This document shows, in pieces, positions 22,030 to 32,956 of a DNA stretch of 64,000 nucleotides. This DNA comes from Aphrocallistes beatrix (lineage: Eukaryota; Porifera; Hexactinellida; Sceptrulophora; Aphrocallistidae), in the NCBI GenBank assembly GCA_963281255.1, contig OY725494.1, positions 2,865,934 to 2,929,933 on the forward strand, in the 5' to 3' direction. A model generated the notes under the pieces. It made no database searches, had not been told where the DNA came from, and worked only from the letters and a program-made list of their open reading frames with translations. Each line of letters opens with the position of its first letter. The first letter of the stretch is position 1. A program made the translations under genes and the position numbers.

Positions 22030-22120
22030 CAGTACACCCTCGCTAATCCGAACAGCTCTGTGCAAATGATTGAAAAAATAATTCGGATTGGTAAATTTGT
22101 TCGGATTAGTGAAATGACAC
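22030..22120. mobile_element. One end of a pogo-like element
   Basis: After TA the sequence CAGTACACCCTCGCTAATCC with following ttcggattagtgaaat copies resembles pogo/Tigger termini. No matching second end is seen before the NHL remnant. Confidence 0.35.
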
Positions 22121-22227
22121 TAATCCAATGGGTTATAACTATAATAAATTTGTATTATAATATTAAGGGTATTATTTTGTTAGGAACTTGCGGATTTGGC
22201 ACTAGGGATGCGGCAATACCAATGGGT

Positions 22228-23849
22228 TCAATGAGTTCTCTTCTTGACTTTTTTCTTCCCTATCGTGTGTACAAGCTCTCTGGAATGTTTGAATATATTT
22301 ATAGTGTCATGTCCATAGTGACTAATCAAGATATTAATATCTTGAACTAAACAGAAGAAGTATGATCTATCAAAACTCTGTTTATTTCCGTGAGAGACAT
22401 AGGAAGTAAGCAGGTCTCCACTCCTAGAGAATATTCTCACGCAGTTAGGATTCCTGTCTAGTACCACCAGTGTATCAGGACTCAGCTTCACGTATACAGG
22501 TTTCCTAAGCATTTCTCTACCAATACAGGATTGAAACTGAGGTTACCTGAAAATACACTCACTCTGTCGTTCCAACATTCTGCTATGAACACATCTCCAT
22601 TTCTGTCTACACATAATCCAAGAGGATTCCTTAGCTCACTAGCTCTGTTGATTAGTTGAGAGTATTGTATATCGTCTGTGAAGTAGATGAATTCTTCTGT
22701 TACTGCTATTCCCTATGGTGCCTCGAGTTTAACTTAGTAAGGAACTCTCCTTGGAAGGACAGTACCTTTACACAGCTGTTACTCCGATCAGCTATGTAGA
22801 CTTTATGACTTATCTCGTCTAATGCTAATCCCATGGGACATTCAAGCTCGTTATTTCCTGCTCCTTGCTTCACAGCTAACACGACGGGTTTCTTCTTGCT
22901 GGTGTAATCGGGACATTTCCAGGTGACGACATCTCCAAACTCAGAGATTTGGGATTGGATGGACCACTTTTTGAGTTGCTGTGCCGCACCTGAGAATACA
23001 TTCACTGTTCGATCTATCTCATAGGTCCCAGTGCAGTCACACCACAATATCCGCAAGGTTTATGATTTGGGGCCCCGGCCTATCTGCCCTATTAAATCTT
23101 AAACAGTGCCTATATTAATAATCATCCGAATTGGATACAGAGGCGTAGCCAGCACAATTTTTAGGGTGCGGCAATTCCGTGAGAGGGTTGCGGCACCCAA
23201 TGCTAATTTGTGAAATTTTAGTGGGCACAGCCTTTGAGGTTGCGGCCTAGGCCCCATGTGCCGTACCCTGGCTACGCCTCTGATTGGATATAAGCTCCTA
23301 GGTTATTATCCCAAACAAAATATTCCACTTCTCACGGAATCGCAATTTCTTGCTATCTGATACTATTTAGAAGAAAGTAAAATGTTTGCCATTTCTCACA
23401 AATGACAGCCAAGACTTTTTTTTAACAACTTTTTAAGTTCATGACTATCAGATTCAGTAGATTTGCTAGGAAATGCAGAATTCAATGCGAATGCGAGTGT
23501 TACTACCACTGTTTCGGATCAGCGGTTTAGACCATAAAAGCGGGCCACTTGGGAACAATGGAACCGCAAAACGAAAGCGAATAGGGCTACGGTCTCCAGA
23601 ATGGATTCAACCGGAATGGAGATAACTGCTATCATCACAACTTTCTAAGCTAAATACGCAGTCATAAATAGTTAATTGTTAGAGAGACTGACCTTCAAGC
23701 TGAGTTCTGCCATGTGTCGCTGTGCTCTGAGCAACTCTTCCAGAGCTTCAATCCATCAGCTGATTGAACGTGCGTTCTATTTGCTCTTCGACACGGTTGA
23801 AGTGTGCCATTATGTCACTGGGAGCAGGTGGTAGCATATTAGTGGCCAT
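22228..23849 (-). pseudogene. NHL-repeat protein gene, broken
   Basis: Minus-strand remnant of a gene whose intact relatives combine an N-terminal helical segment with NHL beta-propeller repeats. A first exon starts at ATG 23849 (MATNMLPPAPSDI...) and ends at a good donor (AAG|gtcagt, about 23690). One extra base after codon 33 breaks its frame, and the shifted frame then continues ALEELLRAQRHMAEL. The second part (about 23056-22228) encodes NHL-like repeats with phrases such as CPMGLALDEISHKVYIADR and LGLCVDRNGDVFMAECWNDR, spread over three frames by at least two frameshifts and one stop near 22707. The intron holds the hAT MITE 23137-23282. Function of the original gene: probably a scaffold or ubiquitin-type NHL protein (inference). 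Confidence 0.7.
23137..23282. mobile_element. hAT-type MITE with 8-bp target duplication
   Basis: The termini CAGAGGCGTAGCCAG / CTGGCTACGCCTCTG are flanked by a perfect ATTGGATA duplication (23129-23136 and 23283-23290). It lies in the intron of the broken NHL gene. Confidence 0.88.
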
Positions 23850-26353
23850 TTCTGTGTTCAGTTTTGTTACTTTGAATTGAATAGAAAGAATCTAGTTTAT
23901 CCAAAAAATCTATAATATAATTTGAGAATGCCATAGTACGTCAAAGGTTGCTATAGTAACCTGGGGACGTTATCTTATTCGCGTAAGTGGAAAGAACTCA
24001 GATCTCCCATTTGTTATCATTACTAGTGCCGACATCATCTTACTACGAGATAATCTGTTCTAACACTGACATTGTGTCTCCACCTATTCTTATGTGTGAA
24101 TAAAGGGATTCATACAACAAGGGCGCCGGAAGCACTTCCGCATTGATCCAGCGTAACCAAGGATTTTAGTGACGGGGAAGAACATCCAGTTCGGGGTCTG
24201 GGGGTGCTGTAAGCCCCCCAGTGGGGTCCAGGGGCTTTGCCCCTGGAAGCTGATTACATTTATTGTATAATATGCCCAGATCCATCGAAGTTAGTATTAG
24301 GGCATTAGGATCTTTCGATCCATGATCGAAAGATCCGGATCGCGATCCTTTTTTTTGAGGATCGAGATCGGATCGACGATCCCTTTTAAAAGTAGGATCG
24401 GGATCGGGATCGGATCGAAACTTTTACTGAATTCGATCCGAGCCTTTTTCTTTTTAATCCCCAAGTTGGAGGTGAAAGTGTTGAAATTTATGTTGATTAA
24501 ATATATTTTTGTGTTTTATGGTTTGAATACTAACTTAAGCACTAAGTACGCCCCAAGCTGCCGCAGGCGGACGGACATTGCACGCCGTCTATGTTACAAT
24601 TTGTTATCTTTCTCGGCGAGGTGTGAAAATTTCGTTTCAAAAACCAATAGATCGTTTTCCCAGTCTAAACTTGGTTATTGCTGCAAATTTTCATTCATTC
24701 AAACAAATACACAACAATCGAGATTTAATATTAATTGATCTTAATTTCTGGTTCAAGTATAAAATAGATAAATGTGACAACACAACTTCAATTTCTTGAA
24801 GAATAATCTCTGCTTTAAAGCTCGATTATATATATTTTATAACATGAATTCGTCGAAATATTGTGATTTAGATATGAGCTGGTCTACGCTTTTGTTAGGC
24901 ATAGTTTGTTTCTTGAAACTACATATGTATATAATAATATACGTAGTATATCGCAATTCCCCCCTAGCATGAGTTTAAAAGATAATAACTTTTTGGATTC
25001 CTTTGTGAAGGTAGAAAAATATGAAATTTGCTTCTAACCTTTCGATTTTGAAAAATAAACAGCCCTACAATAAGAAGAGAACTCTGCAAAAGGGAGCGTG
25101 GGACAATCTAAAGCGATCAATCTCGGAACCTCCCAATTATACGCGTTTTATCGTCCCAGGATGGAGTTCCTAAGAGGGGTTGCACATCATTTCATGGATG
25201 CACACTAATATAGTTGTATGAGTAAGTTCGTAGCGGATACAATATGATTATACTAATAGTATTCAAGTGTTTCCAATTGACCAATCAAATTAGTAGCGAA
25301 GTGTCGTGTAACCAAATGTTCCCTGATGATCCCGTTTGGAAGTATTCGCCATTCACATATATCCGGATATCAGATAATTTTTTATCTAGGTATTCGGATA
25401 TCCGTTTAATAGTCTATATATTTGAACTTTGCCCAAAATGTCCAAAACGTTATTTGACCCAGTTTTGCATGTAGCATATATGTCATTTAATAAACATTTT
25501 ATCGAGGATCTGAATATAGATATTGCACTTGTACAACCGCCTTTACAAGAAATTTCGGTATCGCAAATCTTGCAATATCGGCGCCTCTAGAAAAATGATC
25601 CCAAACTTCACACTCTTTAATCCTGTTTGCCATATTTTCCAAGAATCCTAACTGAAATCATTCTTATTGAATATCTCTACAGTTATGCTTCCACAATAAG
25701 CATTTTACGTAAATTATGGAATCTAAGCCAAGTAACAAACAATTATCTCTGACAATTGAAACACATCAATATCAGCAAAGTTGTAAATAATATAATGACA
25801 CTGACTATAAGAATCCTTGACTAATTATCAATTACAGCCAAGATATCTAAACTTTTCTAAATATCTGGATATTCGACTAGTTGCCATCTGGATACCGGAT
25901 AGATGTAATAACTTTGCTATCCGGATTCCAAACACTAATCCAAGAGGTTAGTTTATGTAATAGCAAGTGTGTACGTAGCTGTTCCTAATAACTGTACTGG
26001 GTTGTTGCGTTATATGTAGCTTAGATATGATTACTAACTGAAGAACTAATTGGTTTTCCGCGTTGGTAATTCAAAAATCATGAAAGCTGTTAAAAATCGA
26101 CTGTTTTCAGACATTTTACTGTTCTATAGTATGTAGAGCCAATTAATCAAATACAAACTTTTGGTGTTGTAACGAAAGTGACACATATATACTATGTACA
26201 TTAATTTTAACAGAATGAACCTCATAAATTACAACACATTTAGATTAAATAAAATGTGGATATTACAAATACCAAAGACGATCCAACATACTTATGCTGT
26301 AACTAATTCACACCACATGCCAAAATATATCTCCAAACTTGTAGGGATTTATT
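23850..26353. other. AT-rich stretch with repeats, no gene seen
   Basis: At 24120-24270 there is a GC-rich hairpin-like segment (ggggtgctgtaagcccccca, caggggctttgcccctgg). At 24300-24430 there is a degenerate GATC-rich array (gatcgggatcgggatcgg). Between about 25330 and 25950 a probable MITE has facing ends (cccgtttggaagtattcgcc / tatccggattccaaacac) and internal ggatatcc motifs. ORFs up to 138 codons here have no recognisable domains and follow the repeats. Confidence 0.45.
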
Positions 26354-27931
26354 TCATATTTTCTCTCGACTGCTATAAATTAATTCAGAAGAAGGTGCTG
26401 GCTTAATGCTGGTGAATTGAGTAATTACTTGCGCTGGTTTCTTTTTAATAAACCTGCATGAGCAACAAGGAAGTAGAACGATGATAGGAATGAACCAGAT
26501 CACACGGAACATAATAGCGAGGATGATGTAGGCCCAGGAAGGATACATCCTGTTGGCTGCCAGTAGAAATCTATTACATACGTTGATATCGCCTATTGAG
26601 TTTACACGAAAGACGGTTGCGGTAGAACTAATGGCTGGGTTTCTTGGATTTCTTAACAAAACTTGCACGGGGCTATTCACTGTTACGCATAGGATGTACT
26701 CTTCAACCAATTGGTGATAACTATCAGATAATGAGTTAACTACAAGTAATTGTGTTCCGATGATTGACAGCGTCCCAATCAGGACTAAGGAATAGATCAG
26801 AAGGCGCTTTTCTAGTTCAGTTAGCTTCATAGCCTTTCCCATAATCCCCTTAGATCGCAATGAGTTCATTCTCAGTTTGGTCACGATGATGATCGCGATC
26901 GTGATGATGATTCCGGAGAAGAAGAAGTAGAGCCAGTTGTTCAGTACAGCATTCAACCAAGCATCGAACACGTGTATTTGCTGTATCGTGTAGACTGCAC
27001 CGTAAGGAGAGTCAGGGTCGAGAGAAACCGCCAAAACAATAACGAACGAAGGAACAAATACCGCGATTAAAGACTCGATTAAAAAGACGATCACTCTCTT
27101 CTTTAGGGACTCTCTTCCCCTCAATGGAAAGACTATGATAATGAGGATGTTAACAAACGCTATGGTTAGCCAGATGAGGGCAGATAGAGAAAATAAGTGG
27201 TAGAGAGCTCCTATAAAGTTGATGATGATTCTATTTTGGGTCTCACCGCTCGTGTACTGGTTGAGGTGTGCAGGAAGGTAAGGTTGACCGTCATCTCCCA
27301 TGGAACAAAACAACCCTTTCCTACTTATGATGTCCACAATCAGGTTGATTAGGAGAAGAATGATGGTGCACAATACAACCATAAATAGTGAGGCTCGCGC
27401 CAACTGAAAGTCGAAATGAATCCTCTTCTTCTTCCAATCGACGCAGCAAGTCAAGAGCCAACCCACGAGAGTGACAGAGCCGATTAGGAATCCCGACAAA
27501 CTGATCAGTATAAATAGAGCTTGTTTGAACGCAGCAATGTTCCCGTCGAAAGGGTCCCAAGAGCAATCCGGGAAGCAGAAGGAATCGTTTGGAGAATAGA
27601 TAAAACTCTCTCGACAACCGACGGAGATAACGGTCGCACGAGCCCGATTGGTTATGTTGAGAGGAGGCAGTCTCCTTGTGAGGTTGCTATTTCTCTGGTT
27701 CCTCCTGCTGGAACCACGTGAATTTGGTGGGAGGTCGTTGTCCTGTAGCTCTATGATCCTTACGAGCAGCGGGATCAGTGAGAGCAGCCAAATGAAAATG
27801 ATTCCGACAATGCTTAATGCTATGTAGAAATATTTATTAATGTATAAGTCCTTTAGTTTTATTTGTGATCTAGTTAGATTTGTTTCTCTTGTCTTTGGAT
27901 GTGTAAATTCATCTGAACCCTTCTCACTCAT
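26354..27931 (-). CDS. Multi-pass membrane protein, paralog 1
   Basis: The 525-residue protein starts at ATG 27931; an in-frame GTG three codons earlier is not a likely start. Order: a short charged N-terminus, one hydrophobic segment (about 35-60), then a roughly 75-residue loop with NxT/S sites and a Cys-containing stretch (CRESFIYSPNDSFCFPDCSW). Seven further hydrophobic segments follow between about 135 and 500, ending in a short basic Cys-rich tail. The loop is probably extracellular. The last seven segments could be a receptor-like bundle, but no family signature is clear and I do not assign one. A paralog lies at 31376-32956 in opposite orientation with a nearly identical core. No introns are needed. 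Confidence 0.8.
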   Translation of the reverse strand: MSEKGSDEFTHPKTRETNLTRSQIKLKDLYINKYFYIALSIVGIIFIWLLSLIPLLVRIIELQDNDLPPNSRGSSRRNQRNSNLTRRLPPLNITNRARATVISVGCRESFIYSPNDSFCFPDCSWDPFDGNIAAFKQALFILISLSGFLIGSVTLVGWLLTCCVDWKKKRIHFDFQLARASLFMVVLCTIILLLINLIVDIISRKGLFCSMGDDGQPYLPAHLNQYTSGETQNRIIINFIGALYHLFSLSALIWLTIAFVNILIIIVFPLRGRESLKKRVIVFLIESLIAVFVPSFVIVLAVSLDPDSPYGAVYTIQQIHVFDAWLNAVLNNWLYFFFSGIIITIAIIIVTKLRMNSLRSKGIMGKAMKLTELEKRLLIYSLVLIGTLSIIGTQLLVVNSLSDSYHQLVEEYILCVTVNSPVQVLLRNPRNPAISSTATVFRVNSIGDINVCNRFLLAANRMYPSWAYIILAIMFRVIWFIPIIVLLPCCSCRFIKKKPAQVITQFTSIKPAPSSELIYSSREKI

Positions 27932-29622
27932 TCCGTTCACAATTATTTTATTTTGCTGGAAGTATCGATATTTGAGAGTTGAAAGCGTCGAAGTACTGAA
28001 GACTCTAATCTCTTCCTATTCTTTCTTTTTATACTTGATCTGTTGAAAACACATTTTTATGGAGCAATGGAATCTATTTCTAATTGCGATCACTGTATTA
28101 CCTTGAAGCAAGAGCATAATATGCCAATTTAACAGAATGTAAATGAGTTTCTGCGTTGGTTAATTAACATCGTTTTAGATAACTGTTTAGAACAAACACT
28201 GATAGAAGTTCATTAAAACCATGTGCGTACTTCCAACCACCTCATCTAGCAGTTGGAATCAGGTTATTTACTAGAGATTTCGAAGTGTCTGTTTACTAGT
28301 CAATTTTAAAATAACAATGCTTGAAATGTGCTTAATTTGCAACGTGGAATTTCTAAAAATACAACGTAGATTAGTATGTGTGTTGGTTTAGTCAGCAATA
28401 ATATTAACTCGATTATCCAACTCTCAAATATCCGATTTCTTTATCATGATCATTGTTTTCATAAAAGCTAGTGACTTATATTTTCATACATAGAAGCTCC
28501 ACTAGTGATACCACTAATGATGTGCTGAAGAACCACTAACCAACTGGTAATACATAAATGAATAGTAATATGCTCTACATCACCATCCTATAGAGATCCG
28601 ATATGTAGGATGATATCATTGTCGCCTTTCAATTATTCTGGATCTAACTTATATACTTATGGTTTAAGCAGGGTAATGAATGAGGTGCATGTAGGGTGTC
28701 TATAACTTTCACACTTCTGGTAGGTGTATTAATGGAGCAGGACTATTGGTCTATCGACGCTCATTTTTAGTGTGCTTCCTATACTATTATAGTATAGGAT
28801 CTCTGATCTTATAGAATAGTATAGGTGCACAGTTCTAAAATGACAACAGTTTAAAAGATAATGATTTGAAATTTGAAATTATTTAAAAAGCTTAATTGTC
28901 ATAAAGATACATTATTTTCTGAATCTCTTTTTTCTTACTGTGAGCAAATATGCAGTTAGAAACTTGAAATCTAGTTTACATATTTATAGGTACTGTCTTT
29001 CTAAATGTACGATGATCCGACACAAATTAGAAAATTCGGATTTAAATGCTAAAAAAGTATTGGAAATTTGTACCAAACTGACTGTTCAGATAATCGAGGG
29101 TTGCACTGAATAATTTCTCAGAAATCAGCATCCTCATAAGACATGACGACTAAGTGAGTCTGTCAATCTCAGATTCGCCTTTTTGTCATCACAGAAATTA
29201 AGAGAAATGCACTCCCAAACACTTGTTGGTTATAATTATGTTTGTTTCACTCGCTTCGTTCGTCTAAAAGTCAGGATTGGAGAATTAATGATACTGGTGG
29301 TACCCAAAAAAAGGTTGATTGTAAAGTAATCGTAACATACATCCCAAGTGACCTGCCAAATGTTGGTCTGACCAGTATTTCCATTCAAAACCAGCATGAT
29401 CAGAGTGACTACGAAAATAAATTTACACAATTGTAGCTTAGTTTACTTGTTCAATATCGTGAATACTTATATTTACACTAAATTAATAACTTTTGATGGC
29501 AATTTATTGCATAATTCCATTAATATATACATTTTTGATTTTGTGATTGTCAGGACCAGCATTTGGATCCTGCCAAGTTGGGACATATGTCGTAACCAAT
29601 ATAAGAGAACAACTTAGATGAA
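27932..29622. other. Intergenic, no gene recognised
   Basis: This AT-rich DNA upstream of paralog 1 and downstream of FAM50 includes a hairpin-like run cctatactattatagtatagg near 28779. Two overlapping 64-codon frames at 29236-29436 have no family match, and the minus one begins with a non-ATG codon. Confidence 0.5.
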
Positions 29623-30645
29623 TTAGATGACAGTTCTCGTGGAGTCAGAATTCGTGTACTTGTCCCACTTCTTCTCGGGGTCATAGGGCTCCCAGCGGGA
29701 AGCGGGGAATATGTGCTTGTTCCGCTCGTACCAGCTGCGCAGACACACCTTCCCAGCATGCGACTCTTCTCGCTCTATCGACGCGTCGCTCATGAGTCTC
29801 ACGTCCTCGTGCAGGTCGAACAGGAAGAGAGGCCCGCTCTTTCCTCTCGCGCCGGACACGATGAAGTCGTAGAACGAGTAGTGGTGCGGCAGGATGATGT
29901 CCTCCTTGATGTACATCAGACTCTCCACGGAGGAGACCCTCAGCTCGTGGAACTCTCCTCGCAGACTCTCGATGCACCTCTGCAAGAACTTCTCAATCGT
30001 GTCCCCCTTCTTCATCTGGATCTGTCTCCGGTGTCCGGACCCGTCCCAGTAGGAGTACGTCACTCGGATCTGCTCGCTCCTCAGAGCCTCCTGCTTGGAG
30101 ACCCACTCCTGCCGCAGGTCCTCCCGCATCCGCTTCTCCTCCTCCTCGCGCTGCTTGTCGGGGAGGAAGCTGGTGTCGACCGTCGGATTTTTGAATATCT
30201 TCGCCCTCTTCACTACTCGAGTAGCGTCCCCTTCCTCGCACTCCCCTTCTCCACTGGAAGAATCTTCGTCCAGATCAAAGGACAGGAGAGACTTGTTCAC
30301 ATTCGGGTACCTCTCATCACGTCTGTTCTTCAATGTCTTCAGGTCTTCACTCGCTGTATCTCCAGCTTGGCTGGCTAGCTGCATTTCTCGCTCTCTGACA
30401 AGTCTCTCCCTCTTCGCCTTCATCTCTGTGAGGGTCACTAGTCCTACTGTAGAACTCTTCAACTCCTCTTCGACGGCCTCATAGTTGGACTGGCCATACT
30501 TGCTCTCTATCGTTTCTACCTTGAGCGACTGCTGGTCTCGTATCTTCTGTTTCTGATGCTCAAACTCCTGTTTCGATCTCTCTCTCTTCTTCAACAAACT
30601 GGCGGCTCTGCCTCCCTCAGAAGCTGCTCCCTTGTACACTGCCAT
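29623..30645 (-). CDS. FAM50: FAM50/XAP5 nuclear protein
   Basis: The 340-residue protein matches the length and full architecture of animal FAM50A/XAP5 (about 339). It has a charged, coiled N-terminal half (starting [20 protein letters not shown]), a central acidic and basic linker with the family phrase [17 protein letters not shown], and the conserved C-terminal XAP5 domain from about residue 195 ([19 protein letters not shown] ... [20 protein letters not shown] ... [20 protein letters not shown]). XAP5 proteins are nuclear and linked to spliceosome function and gene expression. The coding sequence is clearly GC-richer than its surroundings, with C/G-ending codons. It has no introns. Confidence 0.95.
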   Translation of the reverse strand: MAVYKGAASEGGRAASLLKKRERSKQEFEHQKQKIRDQQSLKVETIESKYGQSNYEAVEEELKSSTVGLVTLTEMKAKRERLVREREMQLASQAGDTASEDLKTLKNRRDERYPNVNKSLLSFDLDEDSSSGEGECEEGDATRVVKRAKIFKNPTVDTSFLPDKQREEEEKRMREDLRQEWVSKQEALRSEQIRVTYSYWDGSGHRRQIQMKKGDTIEKFLQRCIESLRGEFHELRVSSVESLMYIKEDIILPHHYSFYDFIVSGARGKSGPLFLFDLHEDVRLMSDASIEREESHAGKVCLRSWYERNKHIFPASRWEPYDPEKKWDKYTNSDSTRTVI

Positions 30646-31375
30646 TCAAACGAGAAACTACTCTGCAGTGTAGGATGAAACTGCAAGTATAAATTAGTTT
30701 CAATTCATTTGACGTAATCAATTAACTTAGCATGTATACCTGTAGGAGGATATCTACTTAGCGTCTGCGGGGAGGTTTCACAAACTAATGCTGCAAGATC
30801 TGTTATCTAATTTATTGGTTTTTGTCATTCCTTTTTAGCAGTTGCAATCGTTTCACAGGAAAACTTTAAATTTATTCGTAATTAACATCCTTGTGGTTCA
30901 AACAGCCAAAATAGAGAACAAATTTATATCCAACCTAATGTTTGTCGGTGCATTTCTGAGAATTTTTGTGATGTGACAAAGGTGAATCTAAAATTGAAAA
31001 ACTCACTGAGTGTCATGTCTGATGAAGACGCTATTTTCTGAGAAAACTATTACAGTATTTAAAAATGGGGATTGTTATATTTTCAACTTCCACATCTGAC
31101 ATCAAATGGAAGTGCACAGTTTAGTGATACTGCATTAGTCATTGGTTTCAACAGTATTCTCTTTAAACTGCGTTGTTAATTAACCAAAGCAGACACTTTC
31201 ATTCTTATTCTGTGAAAGTAATTCTAAAATCATTGCAACTCAGATTCAAATTAGACAGCTTTATAGAAATATGTATATTCAATGTATCAAGTATAAAACA
31301 AAGAGAATAGGTAGATACTGGTATTTTTGGTACTTCAACATTTGAACATTCCGAACTCAATACTTCCATTAAGAT
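30646..31375. promoter_or_regulatory. Divergent upstream region of FAM50 and paralog 2
   Basis: This 730-bp AT-rich spacer lies between two genes transcribed away from each other, so both promoters must lie here. No ORF, repeat family or clear TATA box near either start was recognised. Confidence 0.4.
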
Positions 31376-32956
31376 ATGCTAACCAAAGCAGAGAGTGAGA
31401 TGAACCTGGATGAACCCACCAAGCCCAATCCGAAGAAAATAAATCAAACTAGATCTGCTTCAAAGAAACTAAAGGACTTGTACACAAATAAATATGTTTA
31501 CATAGCATTAAGTGTTCTCGGAATCTTATTCATATGGACGCTCTCATTAATTCCGCTGCTCGTAAGGATCATAGACTTACAAGACAGCGACCTCGAATCT
31601 AACTCGGGCGGATCTAGCAGGAGAAACCAAAGAAATAGCAACCTCACAATGAGACTGCCTCCTCTCAACATAACCAATCGGGCTGGCGTGACCGTTATCT
31701 CCGTCGGTTGTCGAGAGAGCTTTATCTATTCTCCAAACGATTCCTTCTGCTTCCCGGATTGCTCTTGGGACCCTTTCGACGGGAACATTGCTGCGTTCAA
31801 ACAAGCTCTATTTATACTGATCAGTTTGTCGGGATTCCTAATCGGCTCTGTCACTCTCGTGGGTTGGCTCTTGACTTGCTGCGTCGATTGGAAGAAGAAG
31901 AGGATTCATTTCGACTTTCAGTTGGCGCGAGCCTCACTATTTATGGTTGTAGTGTGCACCATAATTCTTCTCCTAATCAACCTGATTGTGGACATCATAA
32001 GTAGGAAAGGGTTGTTTTGTTCCATGGGAGATGACGGTCAACCTTACCTTCCTGCACACCTCAACCAGTACACGAGCGAAGAGACCCAAAATAGAATCAT
32101 CATCAACTTTATAGGAGCTCTCTACCACTTCCTTTCTCTATCTGCCCTCATCTGGCTAACCATAGCGTTTGTTAACATCCTCATTATTGTAATATTTCCA
32201 TTGAGGGGAAGAGAGTCGCTAAAGAAGAGAGTGATCGTCTTTTTAATCGAGTCTTTGATCGCGGTTTTTGTTCCTGTGTTTGCCATTGTTTTGGCGGTTT
32301 CTCTCGACCCTGACTCTCCTTACGGCATAGTCTACACGATACAGCAAATACACGTGTTCGATGCTTGGTTGAATGCTGTACTGAACAACTGGCTCTACTT
32401 CTTCTTCTCCGGAATCATCATCACGATCGCGATCATCATCGTGACCAAACTAAGAATGAACTCATTGCGATCTAAGGGGATTATGGGAAAGGCTATGAAG
32501 CTAACTGAACTAGAAAAGCGCCTTCTGATCTATTCCTTAGTCCTGATTGGGACGCTGTCAATCATCGGAACACAATTACTTGTAGTTAACTCATTATCTG
32601 ATAGATATCATGAATTGGTTGAAGAGTACATCCTATGCGTAACAGTGAATAGCCCCGTCCTAGTTTCGTTAGGAAATGTAGGCAATAGCACGGCTAACTC
32701 GACTGCAATTGTCTTTCGTGTTAACTCAATAGGCGATATCAACGTCTGTAATAGACTTCTACTGACAGCCAACAGGACGTATCCTTCCTGGGCCTACATC
32801 ATCCTCGCTATTATGTTCCGTGTGATCTGGTTCATTCCTATCATCGTTCTACTTCCTTGTTGCTCATGCAGGTTTGTTAAAAAGAAACCAGCGCAAGTAA
32901 TTATTCAATTCAGTACAAAGCCCGCACCTTCTCAATTAAGGAGTCAGAAACTGTAA
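31376..32956 (+). CDS. Multi-pass membrane protein, paralog 2
   Basis: The 526-residue protein has the same layout as paralog 1: one N-terminal hydrophobic segment, a glycosylatable Cys-containing loop and seven further hydrophobic segments. Residues from about 95 to 420 are nearly identical to paralog 1, including at silent sites (for example the run around 31790-31910). The first 80 residues, the last loop (about 430-455) and the tail are clearly different. The start is ATG 31376; a second ATG at 31400 is also possible. It is transcribed divergently from FAM50. A TGTTGT repeat follows 25 bp after the stop. Confidence 0.8.
   Translation: MLTKAESEMNLDEPTKPNPKKINQTRSASKKLKDLYTNKYVYIALSVLGILFIWTLSLIPLLVRIIDLQDSDLESNSGGSSRRNQRNSNLTMRLPPLNITNRAGVTVISVGCRESFIYSPNDSFCFPDCSWDPFDGNIAAFKQALFILISLSGFLIGSVTLVGWLLTCCVDWKKKRIHFDFQLARASLFMVVVCTIILLLINLIVDIISRKGLFCSMGDDGQPYLPAHLNQYTSEETQNRIIINFIGALYHFLSLSALIWLTIAFVNILIIVIFPLRGRESLKKRVIVFLIESLIAVFVPVFAIVLAVSLDPDSPYGIVYTIQQIHVFDAWLNAVLNNWLYFFFSGIIITIAIIIVTKLRMNSLRSKGIMGKAMKLTELEKRLLIYSLVLIGTLSIIGTQLLVVNSLSDRYHELVEEYILCVTVNSPVLVSLGNVGNSTANSTAIVFRVNSIGDINVCNRLLLTANRTYPSWAYIILAIMFRVIWFIPIIVLLPCCSCRFVKKKPAQVIIQFSTKPAPSQLRSQKL

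Noticed and set aside
24322..24738. 138-codon ORF
   Set aside because: Its first part is the GATC-rich array; the rest has no domain or coding character.
29236..29430. Minus-strand frame resembling a signal peptide
   Set aside because: The frame begins with TTG; the first real ATG falls inside the hydrophobic stretch and no family is recognised.
29713..30378. A 221-codon ORF opposite FAM50
   Set aside because: Shadow of the GC-rich FAM50 gene, Leu/Val/Glu-rich with no domain.
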